Assembly (NCBI GenBank): GCA_003558125.1
Contig: PWMQ01000034.1
Span: 1 to 64,000 of the forward strand
Source: Natronospira sp.
GTDB taxonomy: Bacteria > Pseudomonadota > Gammaproteobacteria > Natronospirales > Natronospiraceae
DNA length: 64,000 nucleotides
Direction: 5' to 3'
In this document: piece by piece, positions 16,922 to 25,557 of the stretch
How positions within the stretch are numbered: position 1 is the stretch's first letter
How the letters are laid out: each line of letters starts with the position of its first letter
Notes under the pieces: model-generated
What the model saw: only the letters and a program-made list of their open reading frames with translations
Told to the model about the DNA's origin: nothing
The model's database searches: none
Program-made: the position numbers and the translations under genes

Positions 16922-18625
16922 ATGCAGACATTCCGCCTCCACCGCCGATCCAATGGCCGCGATCAGCTGGAAGTCCCCCTCCGTGGCCGTGCGCTGCTGG
17001 CTCACCCCATGTACAACAAGGGGACCGCCTTCAGCGCGGAGGAGCGGCGGACTTTCGGCCTTGAAGGGATGCTGCCCGACCGAACATCGAGCCAGGAGGT
17101 CCAGAAGAAGCGGACCTACCAGGCCATCGTGCGCAAGGATGATGCCATTGAACGCTATATCGGCCTGGCAGCGCTCCAGGACCGCAACGAAGCGCTGTTC
17201 TACCAACTGCTGGAGGAACACCTGGACGAGTTCCTGCCCATCGTCTACACCCCCACGGTGGGCCAGGCCTGCAAGAAATACAGCCATATCTTTCGGCGCG
17301 GACGGGGCTTGTGGATTACCCCCCGGGACAAGGGGCGGGTGAACGAGATACTGGGAAATGCGCCCTATGAAGATGTTCGCCTCATCGTGGTCACGGACAA
17401 CGAGCGCATTCTCGGTCTGGGCGACCTGGGCGCCGGCGGCATCGGCATCCCCATCGGCAAACTGGCCCTCTACACCGTGGCGGCGGGCATTCATCCCAGC
17501 CAGTGCCTGCCCATCAGCCTGGATGTGGGCACGGACAACGAAGAGCTGCTCAATGACGAGCTGTATGTTGGCATCCGCGAGCGCCGCCTGCGCGGCGAGG
17601 CCTACGACGCGCTGGTGGAAGAATTCGTTGGGGCAGTGAAGAAACGTTTTCCCAAAGCGCTCCTGCAATGGGAAGACTTCAAGAAGGCCAATGCCTTCCG
17701 ACTGCTGGACCGCTACGCCGATCGGCTGCTTTCCTTCAATGATGATATCCAGGGTACCGCCGCAGTGACCCTCGCCGGGGTCATGGCGGGCTGCCGAATC
17801 GTGGGCCAGCGACCTGCCGAGCAGCGGGTACTGATCCTGGGAGCCGGCGCCGCGGGCATCGGCATTGCCCGCCAGCTACGGGAATGGCTGCGGCGGGATG
17901 GTGTGGCGGGTGAGGACCTGACCCGCGCCATCGCGGTCCTGGACAGCCGCGGGCTGCTGATTGACGACGGCAACCTCAGTGATGAATACAAGCAGGAATT
18001 TGCCTGGCAGCCCGAGGACGGCCAGGCAGTAGGCATAGACCCAAACGGGGCGCGCGACCTGGAGACGGTGATTCGGGCGGTCAAGCCCACCGTCCTGCTG
18101 GGCACTTCGGGTCAGCCGGGGATATTCACCGAGCGCGTGATCCAGGCCATGCAGGCCGGCACGGAGCGGCCGATCATCCTGCCCATTTCCAATCCCACCG
18201 CCAATACCGAGGCCCGCCCCGAGGACCTGATCCGCTGGACGAAAGGCCGCGCCCTGGTGGCCACCGGCAGCCCCTTCGATCCCGTGGAGCACGCCGGCAA
18301 GATCCACGAAATTGCCCAGGGCAACAATGTCTATATCTTTCCCGGGGTTGGCCTGGGTGCCCTGGCCGTGCAGGCCGACCGCATCACCGATCGCCTGTTC
18401 ACGGTCGCCGCCGACGCCCTGGCCGAATGCATCTCCGAAGACGACCTGGCCGCCGGCCGCCTCTACCCGCCCATGAAAGGCCTGCGCGAAATCACCCGCC
18501 ACATCGCCCTCACCGTGGCCCAGGCCTGCGTTGAGGACGGCCTGGCAGAACCGGCAGAAGAATTGGAAGCTGCCGTCGACAGCCTGATGTGGAAACCCGA
18601 ATACCCGGAGTATGTTCCTGCGTAG
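16922..18625 (+). CDS. maeA: NAD-dependent malic enzyme
   Basis: 567 aa from MQTFRLHR, preceded by GGGAG six bases upstream; an ATG 11 codons earlier lacks a ribosome site. Oxidative decarboxylation of malate to pyruvate with NAD(P)+. Family marks: NKGTAFSAEER near the start, YTPTVGQAC (catalytic Tyr region), GLGDLGAGGIGIPIGK, the metal-binding FNDDIQGTAAV, Rossmann ILGAGAAGIGIA and LPISNPT. Length and motifs fit the large MaeA/SfcA type rather than MaeB, which carries a phosphotransacetylase domain. NAD versus NADP preference is inferred from family. Transcribed alone. Confidence 0.94.
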   Translation: MQTFRLHRRSNGRDQLEVPLRGRALLAHPMYNKGTAFSAEERRTFGLEGMLPDRTSSQEVQKKRTYQAIVRKDDAIERYIGLAALQDRNEALFYQLLEEHLDEFLPIVYTPTVGQACKKYSHIFRRGRGLWITPRDKGRVNEILGNAPYEDVRLIVVTDNERILGLGDLGAGGIGIPIGKLALYTVAAGIHPSQCLPISLDVGTDNEELLNDELYVGIRERRLRGEAYDALVEEFVGAVKKRFPKALLQWEDFKKANAFRLLDRYADRLLSFNDDIQGTAAVTLAGVMAGCRIVGQRPAEQRVLILGAGAAGIGIARQLREWLRRDGVAGEDLTRAIAVLDSRGLLIDDGNLSDEYKQEFAWQPEDGQAVGIDPNGARDLETVIRAVKPTVLLGTSGQPGIFTERVIQAMQAGTERPIILPISNPTANTEARPEDLIRWTKGRALVATGSPFDPVEHAGKIHEIAQGNNVYIFPGVGLGALAVQADRITDRLFTVAADALAECISEDDLAAGRLYPPMKGLREITRHIALTVAQACVEDGLAEPAEELEAAVDSLMWKPEYPEYVPA

Positions 18626-18656
18626 CGGCGAGCTTATGGACCCTGCCATACCGCTG

Positions 18657-18720
18657 TAGGAGCGGATTCATCCGCGAAAGGCTTCAGACCGAACGCCCGA
18701 TCGCGGATGAATCCGCTCCC
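18657..18720. repeat. REPIN-like inverted repeat, copy 1
   Basis: GGAGCGGATTCATCCGCGA at 18659-18677 and its exact reverse complement at 18701-18719, separated by 23 bases. The same unit (GGGAGCGGATNNATCCGCGA) recurs at 52644-52715, so this is a dispersed REP-type family. It follows the malic enzyme stop by about 30 bases. Confidence 0.82.
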
Positions 18721-18772
18721 ACGGCCTAGAGCGAGGCACATAGCAACGCTACGTCACCCCGAAGGAAGAGAC

Positions 18773-18940
18773 CGTGGGGTCGCTGGCCCGGGGGGAATGC
18801 GAGTGGCTGAGGGGCTGTGCGGTTCTCTCGCGCCGCGCTGGAGCGAGGTGCGTAGTGGCGCTACGTGCCGAGCGAAGCGCAAGCGAGAGGGCCGCACAGC
18901 CCCTCAGACGCCGCAGCCACCCCGGGTCAGCGACCCCCAC
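18773..18940. repeat. Giant imperfect palindrome
   Basis: Arms of about 58 bases (18773-18831 and 18883-18940) pair imperfectly. The core CTGAGGGGCTGTGCGG plus CTCTCGC pairs with its complement with two mismatches, and the outer GGGGTCGCTG/CAGCGACCCC segment pairs as well. The 50-base centre carries a second small palindrome (GCGTAGTGGCGCTACG). A diverged copy of the centre, AGCGAGGN2CNTAGN3CGCTACGT, lies at 18729-18757. There is no protein frame of interest. It may be a non-autonomous mobile element or a structured transcript. Confidence 0.7.
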
Positions 18941-18941
18941 C

Positions 18942-18974
18942 AAAAAAAACCCCGGCACATCCCGTGTGCCGAGG
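18942..18974 (-). terminator. Intrinsic terminator of the Csr-type sRNA
   Basis: Ten-pair stem with one mismatch, CCTCGGCACA against TGTGCCGGGG, loop CGGGA, then U8 on the minus strand (A8 at 18942-18949). The loop itself carries a GGA motif. Confidence 0.88.
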
Positions 18975-19110
18975 TTCACCTGTCAGCGAAGGTGATTGAG
19001 TGCACGCCCGCCACCATCCCGGTGTGCATCCCTTCGTGGCCGGTTCCGGTGACGATCCTGTCACCCCTCCCTGTGGGTGCCGTCCTGGCACTGTCCTTTC
19101 CAGCCTGCGG
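18942..19110 (-). ncRNA. CsrB/RsmZ-type small RNA (CsrA sponge)
   Basis: About 170 nt on the minus strand with nine GGA motifs, most in hairpin loops: GTGCC-AGGAC-GGCAC (19091-19077), GGTGAC-AGGATC-GTCACC (19065-19048), CACCC-ACAGGGAG-GGGTG (19079-19062, alternative), CACC-GGGAT-GGTG (19024-19012), and GGCACA-CGGGA-TGTGCC. The last is the terminator stem and is followed by U8 at 18949-18942. GGA in loops is the CsrA/RsmA binding signature, and such RNAs titrate CsrA. TACTGT (19122-19117) serves as -10, and a GacA-type box lies upstream. The 5' end is inferred. Confidence 0.85.
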
Positions 19111-19168
19111 ACGGTTACAGTATGGCCCCTGTTCCGGGCCCCGACAGTCGGGGAAGCGCGCATTCGGC

Positions 19169-19186
19169 TGTAGGACAATGCCTACA
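19169..19186. promoter_or_regulatory. GacA (UvrY) box
   Basis: TGTAGG-N6-CCTACA is a perfect 6+6+6 inverted repeat with the layout of the GacA upstream activating sequence TGTAAG-N6-CTTACA (two symmetric changes). Its centre is about 67 bases upstream of the inferred sRNA start on the minus strand. This is the expected control for Csr/Rsm RNAs by the BarA/UvrY (GacS/GacA) two-component system. Confidence 0.78.
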
Positions 19187-19241
19187 ACCCCGTGGACAGA
19201 CAATAAGTTGACAATTTTTCCCAGTCAGCAAGGGAGGCGAG

Positions 19242-19691
19242 GTGATTGCACTGCTACAAAGGGTTCGCGAGGCCAGTGTTCGCATCAAGCAAGAGACGGT
19301 GGGCCGGATCGATACCGGCCTGATGGTGCTGTGGGCGGTTGAACGGGGCGACAGCGAAAGGGCTGCGGAGCGCCTGGTGCGGCGAGTACTGGCTTACCGT
19401 GTCTTCCCGGACGAGGGCGGCCGCATGAATCAGAGTCTGGTGGATATCGATGGCGGCTTACTGTTGGTGCCCCAATTCACCCTCGCGGCCGATACCCACA
19501 AGGGTACCCGCCCAAGCTTCACCCCGGCGGCCCCGCCGGAGGAAGGCCAGCGCCTCTTCGAGCATGCCCTGGCTTTCGCCCGGCAGGAACACGCCCGCGT
19601 CGAGGCCGGCCGTTTCGGCGCGGACATGCAGGTGGCCCTCGTCAACGATGGGCCGGTGACCTTCTGGCTGTCGGTGCCGCCGCAGGTCTAG
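19242..19691 (+). CDS. dtd: D-aminoacyl-tRNA deacylase
   Basis: 149 aa starting at GTG with GGGAGG upstream. Dtd hydrolyses D-amino acids (and glycine) wrongly attached to tRNA. The two family motifs are present: PQFTL (usually SQFTL) near residue 78 and NDGPVTFWL near 135, which form the cross-subunit Gly-cisPro active site. KGTRPSF lies between them. It is a single gene in front of a convergent barrel gene, and the Csr-type sRNA is divergent upstream. Confidence 0.95.
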   Translation: MIALLQRVREASVRIKQETVGRIDTGLMVLWAVERGDSERAAERLVRRVLAYRVFPDEGGRMNQSLVDIDGGLLLVPQFTLAADTHKGTRPSFTPAAPPEEGQRLFEHALAFARQEHARVEAGRFGADMQVALVNDGPVTFWLSVPPQV

Positions 19692-19716
19692 GTGACCCGC
19701 GGCGGCAATCCAGGCC

Positions 19717-20268
19717 CTAGAAGTGGTAACTGGCACCGAATCGGATAAAGGTCTGATCGACAAAGTCAGCCTCGTAGACTTCCACATCAAGGCCGAGACT
19801 GAATTCGGGCGTTATGTCATAGGCCGCACCGACCCCGATTATCGCCGTCTCGTCATCCAGATGGTCGAATATAGCGAACTCCAGGCTACCCCGAAGATGC
19901 AGTTCGGGCAGCACGGAATACTGGACCTTGGCGTGTAATGAGTAAATGTCTTCGTCAAAATCGCCCTCAAAGTCCCAGTAGCGATAGGAGTAGCCCAGGT
20001 CGATTTCCAGCTCATCCATGTCAAGCACCCAGCCGGCGCTGAAACGCAGGACATCCAGGTACTCGACAGAACTGAATTCACCGCCCAGGCGAAGTTGTGG
20101 CAGGAAATCCAGTGATTCTATGGACCCGGAAACACCAAAACCGTCATCGAAATCATCAAAATCGGCATAGTGGAGTCCAATTTGCGCTTCCATGGCATTG
20201 GCACTTCCCGCCATGGCTAGACAGGTCAGCCCGGCAAGTGAGAACCGCTTAATCGCTGTCAATTTCAT
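19717..20268 (-). CDS. Outer-membrane beta-barrel protein
   Basis: 183 aa with a signal peptide ending SANA|MEAQ (about residue 25), a strongly acidic N-terminal mature part (DFDDFDDGF) and about eight amphipathic strands ending FIRFGASYHF. It is a general OmpA-type or YfaZ-like small barrel without recognised enzyme motifs. It lies 79 bases downstream of the large lipoprotein gene, beyond a strong hairpin, so is probably a separate unit. Confidence 0.78.
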   Translation of the reverse strand: MKLTAIKRFSLAGLTCLAMAGSANAMEAQIGLHYADFDDFDDGFGVSGSIESLDFLPQLRLGGEFSSVEYLDVLRFSAGWVLDMDELEIDLGYSYRYWDFEGDFDEDIYSLHAKVQYSVLPELHLRGSLEFAIFDHLDDETAIIGVGAAYDITPEFSLGLDVEVYEADFVDQTFIRFGASYHF

Positions 20269-20308
20269 ATGTTCCTCCAGAATCTGTCACGCTATCAATC
20301 TAGGGCCA

Positions 20309-20340
20309 GCCACCTCCGCCGTTGATTCGGCGGAGGTGGC
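20309..20340 (-). terminator. 13-bp hairpin after the delta-60 lipoprotein gene
   Basis: GCCACCTCCGCCG, a 6-base loop, then CGGCGGAGGTGGC starts 7 bases after the stop at 20348. No T-run is seen, so it may stabilise the 3' end or act with Rho. Confidence 0.65.
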
Positions 20341-20347
20341 ACCAGTG

Positions 20348-23254
20348 TCATTCAATGCTGGAACGGATCAGATCACCATCAGCATCTGCTGCCTGTCTTG
20401 ATGGCTCAACCATCTTTGTTTCCGAAATGCTCTCTGCCGCCTCGGGTGCGGACCAGATCGGCTCGAAGGTATCGGCATCCAGAAGCGCAATATAGCGCTG
20501 CCGGTAATCACCCACCTGGACAAACTCACCCGCCACTGCAATGAGGGTGTCCGTCTGCGCAATGGCATGGACACGACCATCGAATCCCGGCGTATTGTCC
20601 TTCAGGGTGAAGTCGTCACCGTCGAAGTCAAAGGCAGCGAATCCATGGCGGTTGCTGACGTTGATCTCGTTGAAGTCCCCACCGATGAGCAGTCGCTCGC
20701 TGTCAAGCCGATAGTCGATCGCCCACACAGTGCCGTCGGGCTGAGGGGCATCATCTTCCGGGTTGTAGGAGTCAGGATTCCAGACGAAGTACTCATGCGG
20801 ATCACCCTGAGCTTGGGTGAACTGACCACCAACGAAGGATAGATTCTCATCGTCCTGATCAATCCACACAGCGCGGACGTTGCCATTGAACTCCGTAAGG
20901 GAAAAGGTATTGGAAAAATCCGTACCACCAAAACCGTGGTAGTGGTCCACATCATCCCCAGCAGACTGCGTGAAACGACCGCCGACAACGACAGCATCTG
21001 AAATGCCCGTGTAATGGCCCAGACTGTAAGCGACATCATTCAGTTCAGGGTCGCCAGTATCCGCATCCCATATCCCGAGATCCGGATCCACGAGCGCCAT
21101 GCGCTGACGGTCCGCTGTGCCCACACCCGGAAAATCAAGGGTGGTGAAGGCACCTGCCAGGTAGACACCGTTCCCCGAGAACAGAAGATCATGAACGGTA
21201 TCATCCGTACCGGGATCCCAACCCTCAAGCTCCCCGGTCTGACTATCGAAAGCAGCGGCGTTGCCGCGCTCCTCACCGTCGGCGCCCGCGGTCGAAAAGC
21301 TGCCACCGACATATAGATGACCATTGGAATTATCAACATCGAGGGCATAGACCGGGCCGTCGACCTGGGCCTGCCAGTCAACTTCGAGATCGCCCGACTC
21401 AATCTCGAAGGCGGCGAGATGATCGACCCTATGGCCACCAGCAGCCTGAACATAGCCTCCAAGTGCGGCATAACCATCAAAGAAATCAATACTCCAACCA
21501 TAGGCGAAGCTACCCTGATGCTCCACCACCGGCACCCAGCTTTCATCCAAAGCGGCGGTATCCGGGTCCAGGCGAGCAAAGGCATGGACTGTGCTATCGG
21601 CTACCTGCCGGAATTCGCCAGCAATATAGAGCTGACCTTCGTGGACCGTGATTCGATACACCTCCTCATCAGTCTGAGCATCCCAGTCCGGATCGACACT
21701 ACCATCCTCCCGGTCGAGCGCAGCAAATCCCATTCTGCTTACACCGGCCACTTCGTTAAAAAGGCCACCCACGAAGAGGTAATCGTTCCAGGCATGAACC
21801 CCAATGGCGCTTCCGGAAACCTCCGGATTCTCGAAATCAGAATCCAGGCTACCGTCTGACAGATTGAAGATGGCAACGCCCTCATAGGGCTCACCATTAG
21901 CCTCGCTAAATTGGCCGGCGACAATTAAGCGCTCTGAATCGACGAACAGGTCGAACGCACCATCGTTCAGACTGGCTTCAAAGTCCTCAATGACATCGCC
22001 GGTCTGGGAATCCAGCGCCGCGATGCCTTGCTGATCGTTGGGCCCGTAATCTGAAAACCTGCCAGCGAGATAAAGTCGATCATCTTCAATCAGGATGCGG
22101 AATGCCCGGTCATTCGGAGATTCAGGGCTAAAATCCGTATCGACAGTACCATCCAGATTCAATGCCACGAGATTGGCATGGGTATCATCGCCATCGACCT
22201 CACCGAAATCCCCCGTGACATAGAGACGATCTTCGTACATCACCATGTCCAGAGCGAAACTACCGGAGAATTCCGCACCCCAGTCTTCATCAAGACTGCC
22301 ATCAGGATTCAGGCGAGCAACCAGGGGCTTGTCCACGCCCTGAACGGTTTCAAAGTGGCCGGCAACGAACCACCCCCCCTCAGGGTCCTCAATGACCCTG
22401 GAGGCTTTGCTGAGGACGCTAGCATCGAGCTGCACGATCGGGCCAGTTGTCGGAGCACCATCGAGGTCCGGTCGCACAAAGCTCAGCCCAATTGATTGGT
22501 CACCGTACATGCCAAATTCGCCACCGACGATCACATGTTCACTGAGAATCACGGTGTCATGAACGGGCCCGGAAAGCTGGAAGCTGGCCGGCGTAGCGAC
22601 GACTGGAGCAGAAGTTTCGCCCGCAACTCGCTTTACGAAGGTGTAGGCGGCATTCAGCTCAAGGTCGTCTTCCGACACCGATAGACTGTGCTCACCGCCT
22701 TCGACATCGACCACCGTGCCGCCATTTTCACAGGCCTGGACATTGGACCAGTCGCATTCATAATCGGTGCTATAAAGAATATCCACAGGCCCGGCCAGGT
22801 CCCAATCCAGATGAACCGCGCCTTCGGCGTTGGAAGCGTTGAGGGCCAGTGAGTCGCAGTTGACCTGGAGATCCGTGACATCACTACCTGCCACGACGCC
22901 ACTGCCATTGGACACCTCACAGAACTGGCCGGACGGTTGCCCATCCACCACAACTTCATAATCACTGCCGTCTTCAATCTCTTCCTCGAAATTGAAGGCG
23001 CCATTCTCGCTCAGGGTCAAGGTGTGCTCGTCGTTGAGCAGCAAATCGACGCTGTCATCGCTCAGGCCCTGGAGCTCGCCGCCAACGGTGAAAAAGTCGG
23101 GCTCCTCACCAACTGCATCGCCTGGATCACCCTCGCCATCGGCGAGACAGGCACTCAGACCAAAACCTGCGAGCAGCGCCAGTGCCGCTGCCGACCGCTT
23201 ATGGAAGGAGCACGCCTTTTTAGGCGCGGCCCCATCTTTCACTTCAAATTCCAT
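20348..23254 (-). CDS. Large surface lipoprotein with delta-60-type repeats
   Basis: 968 aa from MEFEVKDG (GGGAGG upstream; a frame extension 27 codons longer has no ribosome site). It has a lipoprotein signal with an unusually long n-region and lipobox LSAC. After about 230 residues of Ig-like or Asp-rich sequence come repeated units of about 50 residues: (L/V)YVxGxFxxVxG followed by FAALDxxTGxxxxDW, the delta-60 (beta-propeller-like) repeat pattern. Cys residues in the first part could form disulfides. Function unknown; likely cell-surface binding. Very acidic throughout. Confidence 0.8.
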   Translation of the reverse strand: MEFEVKDGAAPKKACSFHKRSAAALALLAGFGLSACLADGEGDPGDAVGEEPDFFTVGGELQGLSDDSVDLLLNDEHTLTLSENGAFNFEEEIEDGSDYEVVVDGQPSGQFCEVSNGSGVVAGSDVTDLQVNCDSLALNASNAEGAVHLDWDLAGPVDILYSTDYECDWSNVQACENGGTVVDVEGGEHSLSVSEDDLELNAAYTFVKRVAGETSAPVVATPASFQLSGPVHDTVILSEHVIVGGEFGMYGDQSIGLSFVRPDLDGAPTTGPIVQLDASVLSKASRVIEDPEGGWFVAGHFETVQGVDKPLVARLNPDGSLDEDWGAEFSGSFALDMVMYEDRLYVTGDFGEVDGDDTHANLVALNLDGTVDTDFSPESPNDRAFRILIEDDRLYLAGRFSDYGPNDQQGIAALDSQTGDVIEDFEASLNDGAFDLFVDSERLIVAGQFSEANGEPYEGVAIFNLSDGSLDSDFENPEVSGSAIGVHAWNDYLFVGGLFNEVAGVSRMGFAALDREDGSVDPDWDAQTDEEVYRITVHEGQLYIAGEFRQVADSTVHAFARLDPDTAALDESWVPVVEHQGSFAYGWSIDFFDGYAALGGYVQAAGGHRVDHLAAFEIESGDLEVDWQAQVDGPVYALDVDNSNGHLYVGGSFSTAGADGEERGNAAAFDSQTGELEGWDPGTDDTVHDLLFSGNGVYLAGAFTTLDFPGVGTADRQRMALVDPDLGIWDADTGDPELNDVAYSLGHYTGISDAVVVGGRFTQSAGDDVDHYHGFGGTDFSNTFSLTEFNGNVRAVWIDQDDENLSFVGGQFTQAQGDPHEYFVWNPDSYNPEDDAPQPDGTVWAIDYRLDSERLLIGGDFNEINVSNRHGFAAFDFDGDDFTLKDNTPGFDGRVHAIAQTDTLIAVAGEFVQVGDYRQRYIALLDADTFEPIWSAPEAAESISETKMVEPSRQAADADGDLIRSSIE

Positions 23255-23338
23255 CTTTGCCTCCCGGCCCTTCGCGGGGCGATCATTCAAACCAAAATCA
23301 CACGGTTTGCAGCTTAGTTGGGAATTTTGGCGCATTCA

Positions 23339-23383
23339 CCCCCCCGGGCAGGGGGCCCCCAATGCCCCCCCCAGATACCCCCC
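23339..23383 (-). other. G-quadruplex-capable tract
   Basis: The minus strand has G6, G8, G5 and G7 tracts separated by 4-10 bases. It lies in the divergent gap between the delta-60 lipoprotein (start 23254) and hisB (start 23472), about 85 bases upstream of the former. Function is not shown. Confidence 0.45.
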
Positions 23384-23471
23384 AAATCAGGTGGGATTGT
23401 GCCGGGGTACTGACCATGACGGGGACATGCGGTATGCTGGTCTCCTTGATTTCCAACCGTGAAGATGCACA

Positions 23472-24065
23472 ATGACCGCCCGCAAGGCAGCCATCCACCG
23501 CAAGACCCGTGAGACGGACATCCGGGTATCCCTGGACCTGGACGGCAGCGGCGAAGCCCGACTGCGCACCGGTGTCCCCTTTCTCGAGCACATGCTGGAT
23601 CAGATCGCCCGCCACGGCCTGATCGACCTTGAGGTCGAGGCCGACGGTGATCTGGAGATCGATGCCCATCACACCGTGGAGGATGTCGGCATCACCCTGG
23701 GTCAGGCCCTGGCCGAAGCCTGGGGCGAGGGACGGGGCCTGACCCGCTACGGCCATGCCTATGTACCCCTTGATGAGGCCCTGTCACGGGTAGTGGTGGA
23801 TCTCTCCGGACGCCCGGGACTGGAGTATCGGGTTGACTACCCCCGGGCGCGAATCGGCGATTTCGATGTGGACCTCATCCGTGAGTTCTTCCAGGGGCTG
23901 GTCAATCACGCCCGCCTGACTCTGCATGTGGACGGACTGCAGGGTCGCAACGCCCACCATGTGGCGGAGACCGTCTTCAAGGCCTTTGGCCGGGCACTGC
24001 GCATGGCGGTGACCGACGACCCACGCATGGGCGATACCACACCATCCACCAAGGGCAGTCTCTAG
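23472..24065 (+). CDS. hisB: Imidazoleglycerol-phosphate dehydratase
   Basis: 197 aa, the monofunctional form without the N-terminal histidinol phosphatase of enterobacteria. It dehydrates imidazole glycerol phosphate to imidazole acetol phosphate in histidine synthesis. The manganese-binding histidine motifs are present: [24 protein letters not shown] and later [17 protein letters not shown]. It is the first gene of a six-gene run hisB-H-A-F-I-E; hisG, hisD and hisC are not here. Confidence 0.97.
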   Translation: MTARKAAIHRKTRETDIRVSLDLDGSGEARLRTGVPFLEHMLDQIARHGLIDLEVEADGDLEIDAHHTVEDVGITLGQALAEAWGEGRGLTRYGHAYVPLDEALSRVVVDLSGRPGLEYRVDYPRARIGDFDVDLIREFFQGLVNHARLTLHVDGLQGRNAHHVAETVFKAFGRALRMAVTDDPRMGDTTPSTKGSL

Positions 24066-24104
24066 CAAGGGCAACGGGGAGCAAGCCAGCAACACCGGGC
24101 CGGC

Positions 24105-24767
24105 ATGAACAGAATCGCTGTCATCGACTACGGAATGGGCAACCTCCACTCCATGGCCAAGGCCCTGGAGAAGGTGGCCCCGCGCAGCCGTGTGGTGGTG
24201 ACTGCCGACGCTGACGAGCTCGCTCGGGCCGACCGCATTGTCTTTCCCGGCGTGGGGGCCATGGCCGCCTGCATGAGCGAACTGCAGCGACTGGACCTTG
24301 TTGAAACCGTCCGCCGCTTGAGTCGCGAACGCCCCTTCCTTGGGGTCTGCCTTGGGATGCAGGCGCTATTCGGCCACAGCGAGGAGAGCGGCGGGCAGGC
24401 GGGCCTCGGCATCCTGCCCGGACGCGTGCGCGGCTTTTCCCCGGAGTTGGCAGAGACTCACGGCCTCAAGATTCCCCACATGGGCTGGAACCGGGCCCGG
24501 GCCAGACAGGACCACCCCCTGTGGTCGGGGCTGGATGCGCCGTGGTTCTATTTCGTTCACAGTTTCTATTGTCAGCCTGATCGGGACGAAGACGTGCTGG
24601 CCGAATGTGACTATGGGCAAGCCTTCTGTTGTGCGGTGGCCCACGAGAATGTGGTGGCGGTGCAGTTTCATCCCGAAAAAAGCCAGGCCGCGGGCCTCAG
24701 GCTGTTGAGCAATTTCGTCGAGTGGCGGCCGGAAACGGGCGCCCGGGGTGGGTCCCGGGTCGCCTGA
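24105..24767 (+). CDS. hisH: Imidazole glycerol phosphate synthase, glutaminase subunit
   Basis: 220 aa. Class I amidotransferase that supplies ammonia to HisF. The nucleophile is in GVCLGMQALF (Cys near residue 84), the oxyanion strand is PGVGAM, and the catalytic His-Glu lies in QFHPEKSQ near the end. IDYGMGNLHS at the N-terminus is typical. The gap to hisB is 39 bases. Confidence 0.97.
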   Translation: MNRIAVIDYGMGNLHSMAKALEKVAPRSRVVVTADADELARADRIVFPGVGAMAACMSELQRLDLVETVRRLSRERPFLGVCLGMQALFGHSEESGGQAGLGILPGRVRGFSPELAETHGLKIPHMGWNRARARQDHPLWSGLDAPWFYFVHSFYCQPDRDEDVLAECDYGQAFCCAVAHENVVAVQFHPEKSQAAGLRLLSNFVEWRPETGARGGSRVA

Positions 24768-24801
24768 ATCAGTCCGGCTGGCAAAAAGTGGAGGAAGGAC
24801 C

Positions 24802-25557
24802 ATGCTCGTGATTCCCGCAATCGACATCCAGGATGGGCGCTGCGTGAGGCTTCGCCAGGGCAAGCTGGATGACGCCACGGTATTCTCCGAGGACCCGGCC
24901 GAGGTGGCACGCCGCTGGGTGGAAGCCGGCGCCGAGCGGGTCCATGTTGTGGACCTGGATGGTGCCAAGGCCGGCCGCCCGGTGAACGATGGCGTGGTGC
25001 GTGACATCGTTGCCGCCTGCGGAGATATCCCGGTCCAGGTGGGCGGCGGCATTCGCGATGAAGACAGTGCCGACGCCTACCTCAGCACCGGCGTGGAATG
25101 GGTCATCATCGGCACGAAAGCCGTCAACACCCCTCATTTCGTGGAAGACCTGTGCGTGGAGTATCCCGGCCGCATCATCGTTGGCCTGGACGCCCGGGAC
25201 GGCAAGGTAGCCATCGACGCCTGGTCCAAGCTTTCCGAGCATGATGTGCTGGATCTGGCCCAGAAATATGAGGGCGATGGTGTCTGCGCCATTATCTTCA
25301 CCGATATCAGCAAGGACGGCATGATGGCCGGCCCCGCCGTCGATTCCACCGCCGAACTGGCTCGCAGCATCAACATTCCCGTCATTGCCTCCGGCGGGGT
25401 CAGCAAGCTGGATGACCTCAAGGCTCTGGCCACTTACCAGGAGGAGGGCATCCAGGGTGCTATCGTCGGTCGTGCGATCTACGACGGGGGCATGGACCTG
25501 GCCGAAGCGATCCGCCATTTCCACGGCGACCCGCGTCCAGACGAGTCGATGGTATGA
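24802..25557 (+). CDS. hisA: ProFAR isomerase
   Basis: 251 aa, (beta/alpha)8 barrel that opens the ribose of ProFAR to PRFAR. The start is MLVIPAID, with GGAGGAAGGAC directly upstream; an in-frame ATG 18 codons earlier inside hisH is rejected. The catalytic Asp in PAIDIQDG and the second in [16 protein letters not shown] are in place, with phosphate loops VGGGIR and ASGGVS. Its stop overlaps hisF by four bases. Confidence 0.97.
   Translation: MLVIPAIDIQDGRCVRLRQGKLDDATVFSEDPAEVARRWVEAGAERVHVVDLDGAKAGRPVNDGVVRDIVAACGDIPVQVGGGIRDEDSADAYLSTGVEWVIIGTKAVNTPHFVEDLCVEYPGRIIVGLDARDGKVAIDAWSKLSEHDVLDLAQKYEGDGVCAIIFTDISKDGMMAGPAVDSTAELARSINIPVIASGGVSKLDDLKALATYQEEGIQGAIVGRAIYDGGMDLAEAIRHFHGDPRPDESMV

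Noticed and set aside
18657-18720. CRISPR-like repeat
   Set aside because: Only one facing pair, no regular spacers and no cas genes; it fits a REPIN.
24769-25524. Minus-strand frame opposite hisA
   Set aside because: Shadow of a well-conserved his gene within a coupled operon.
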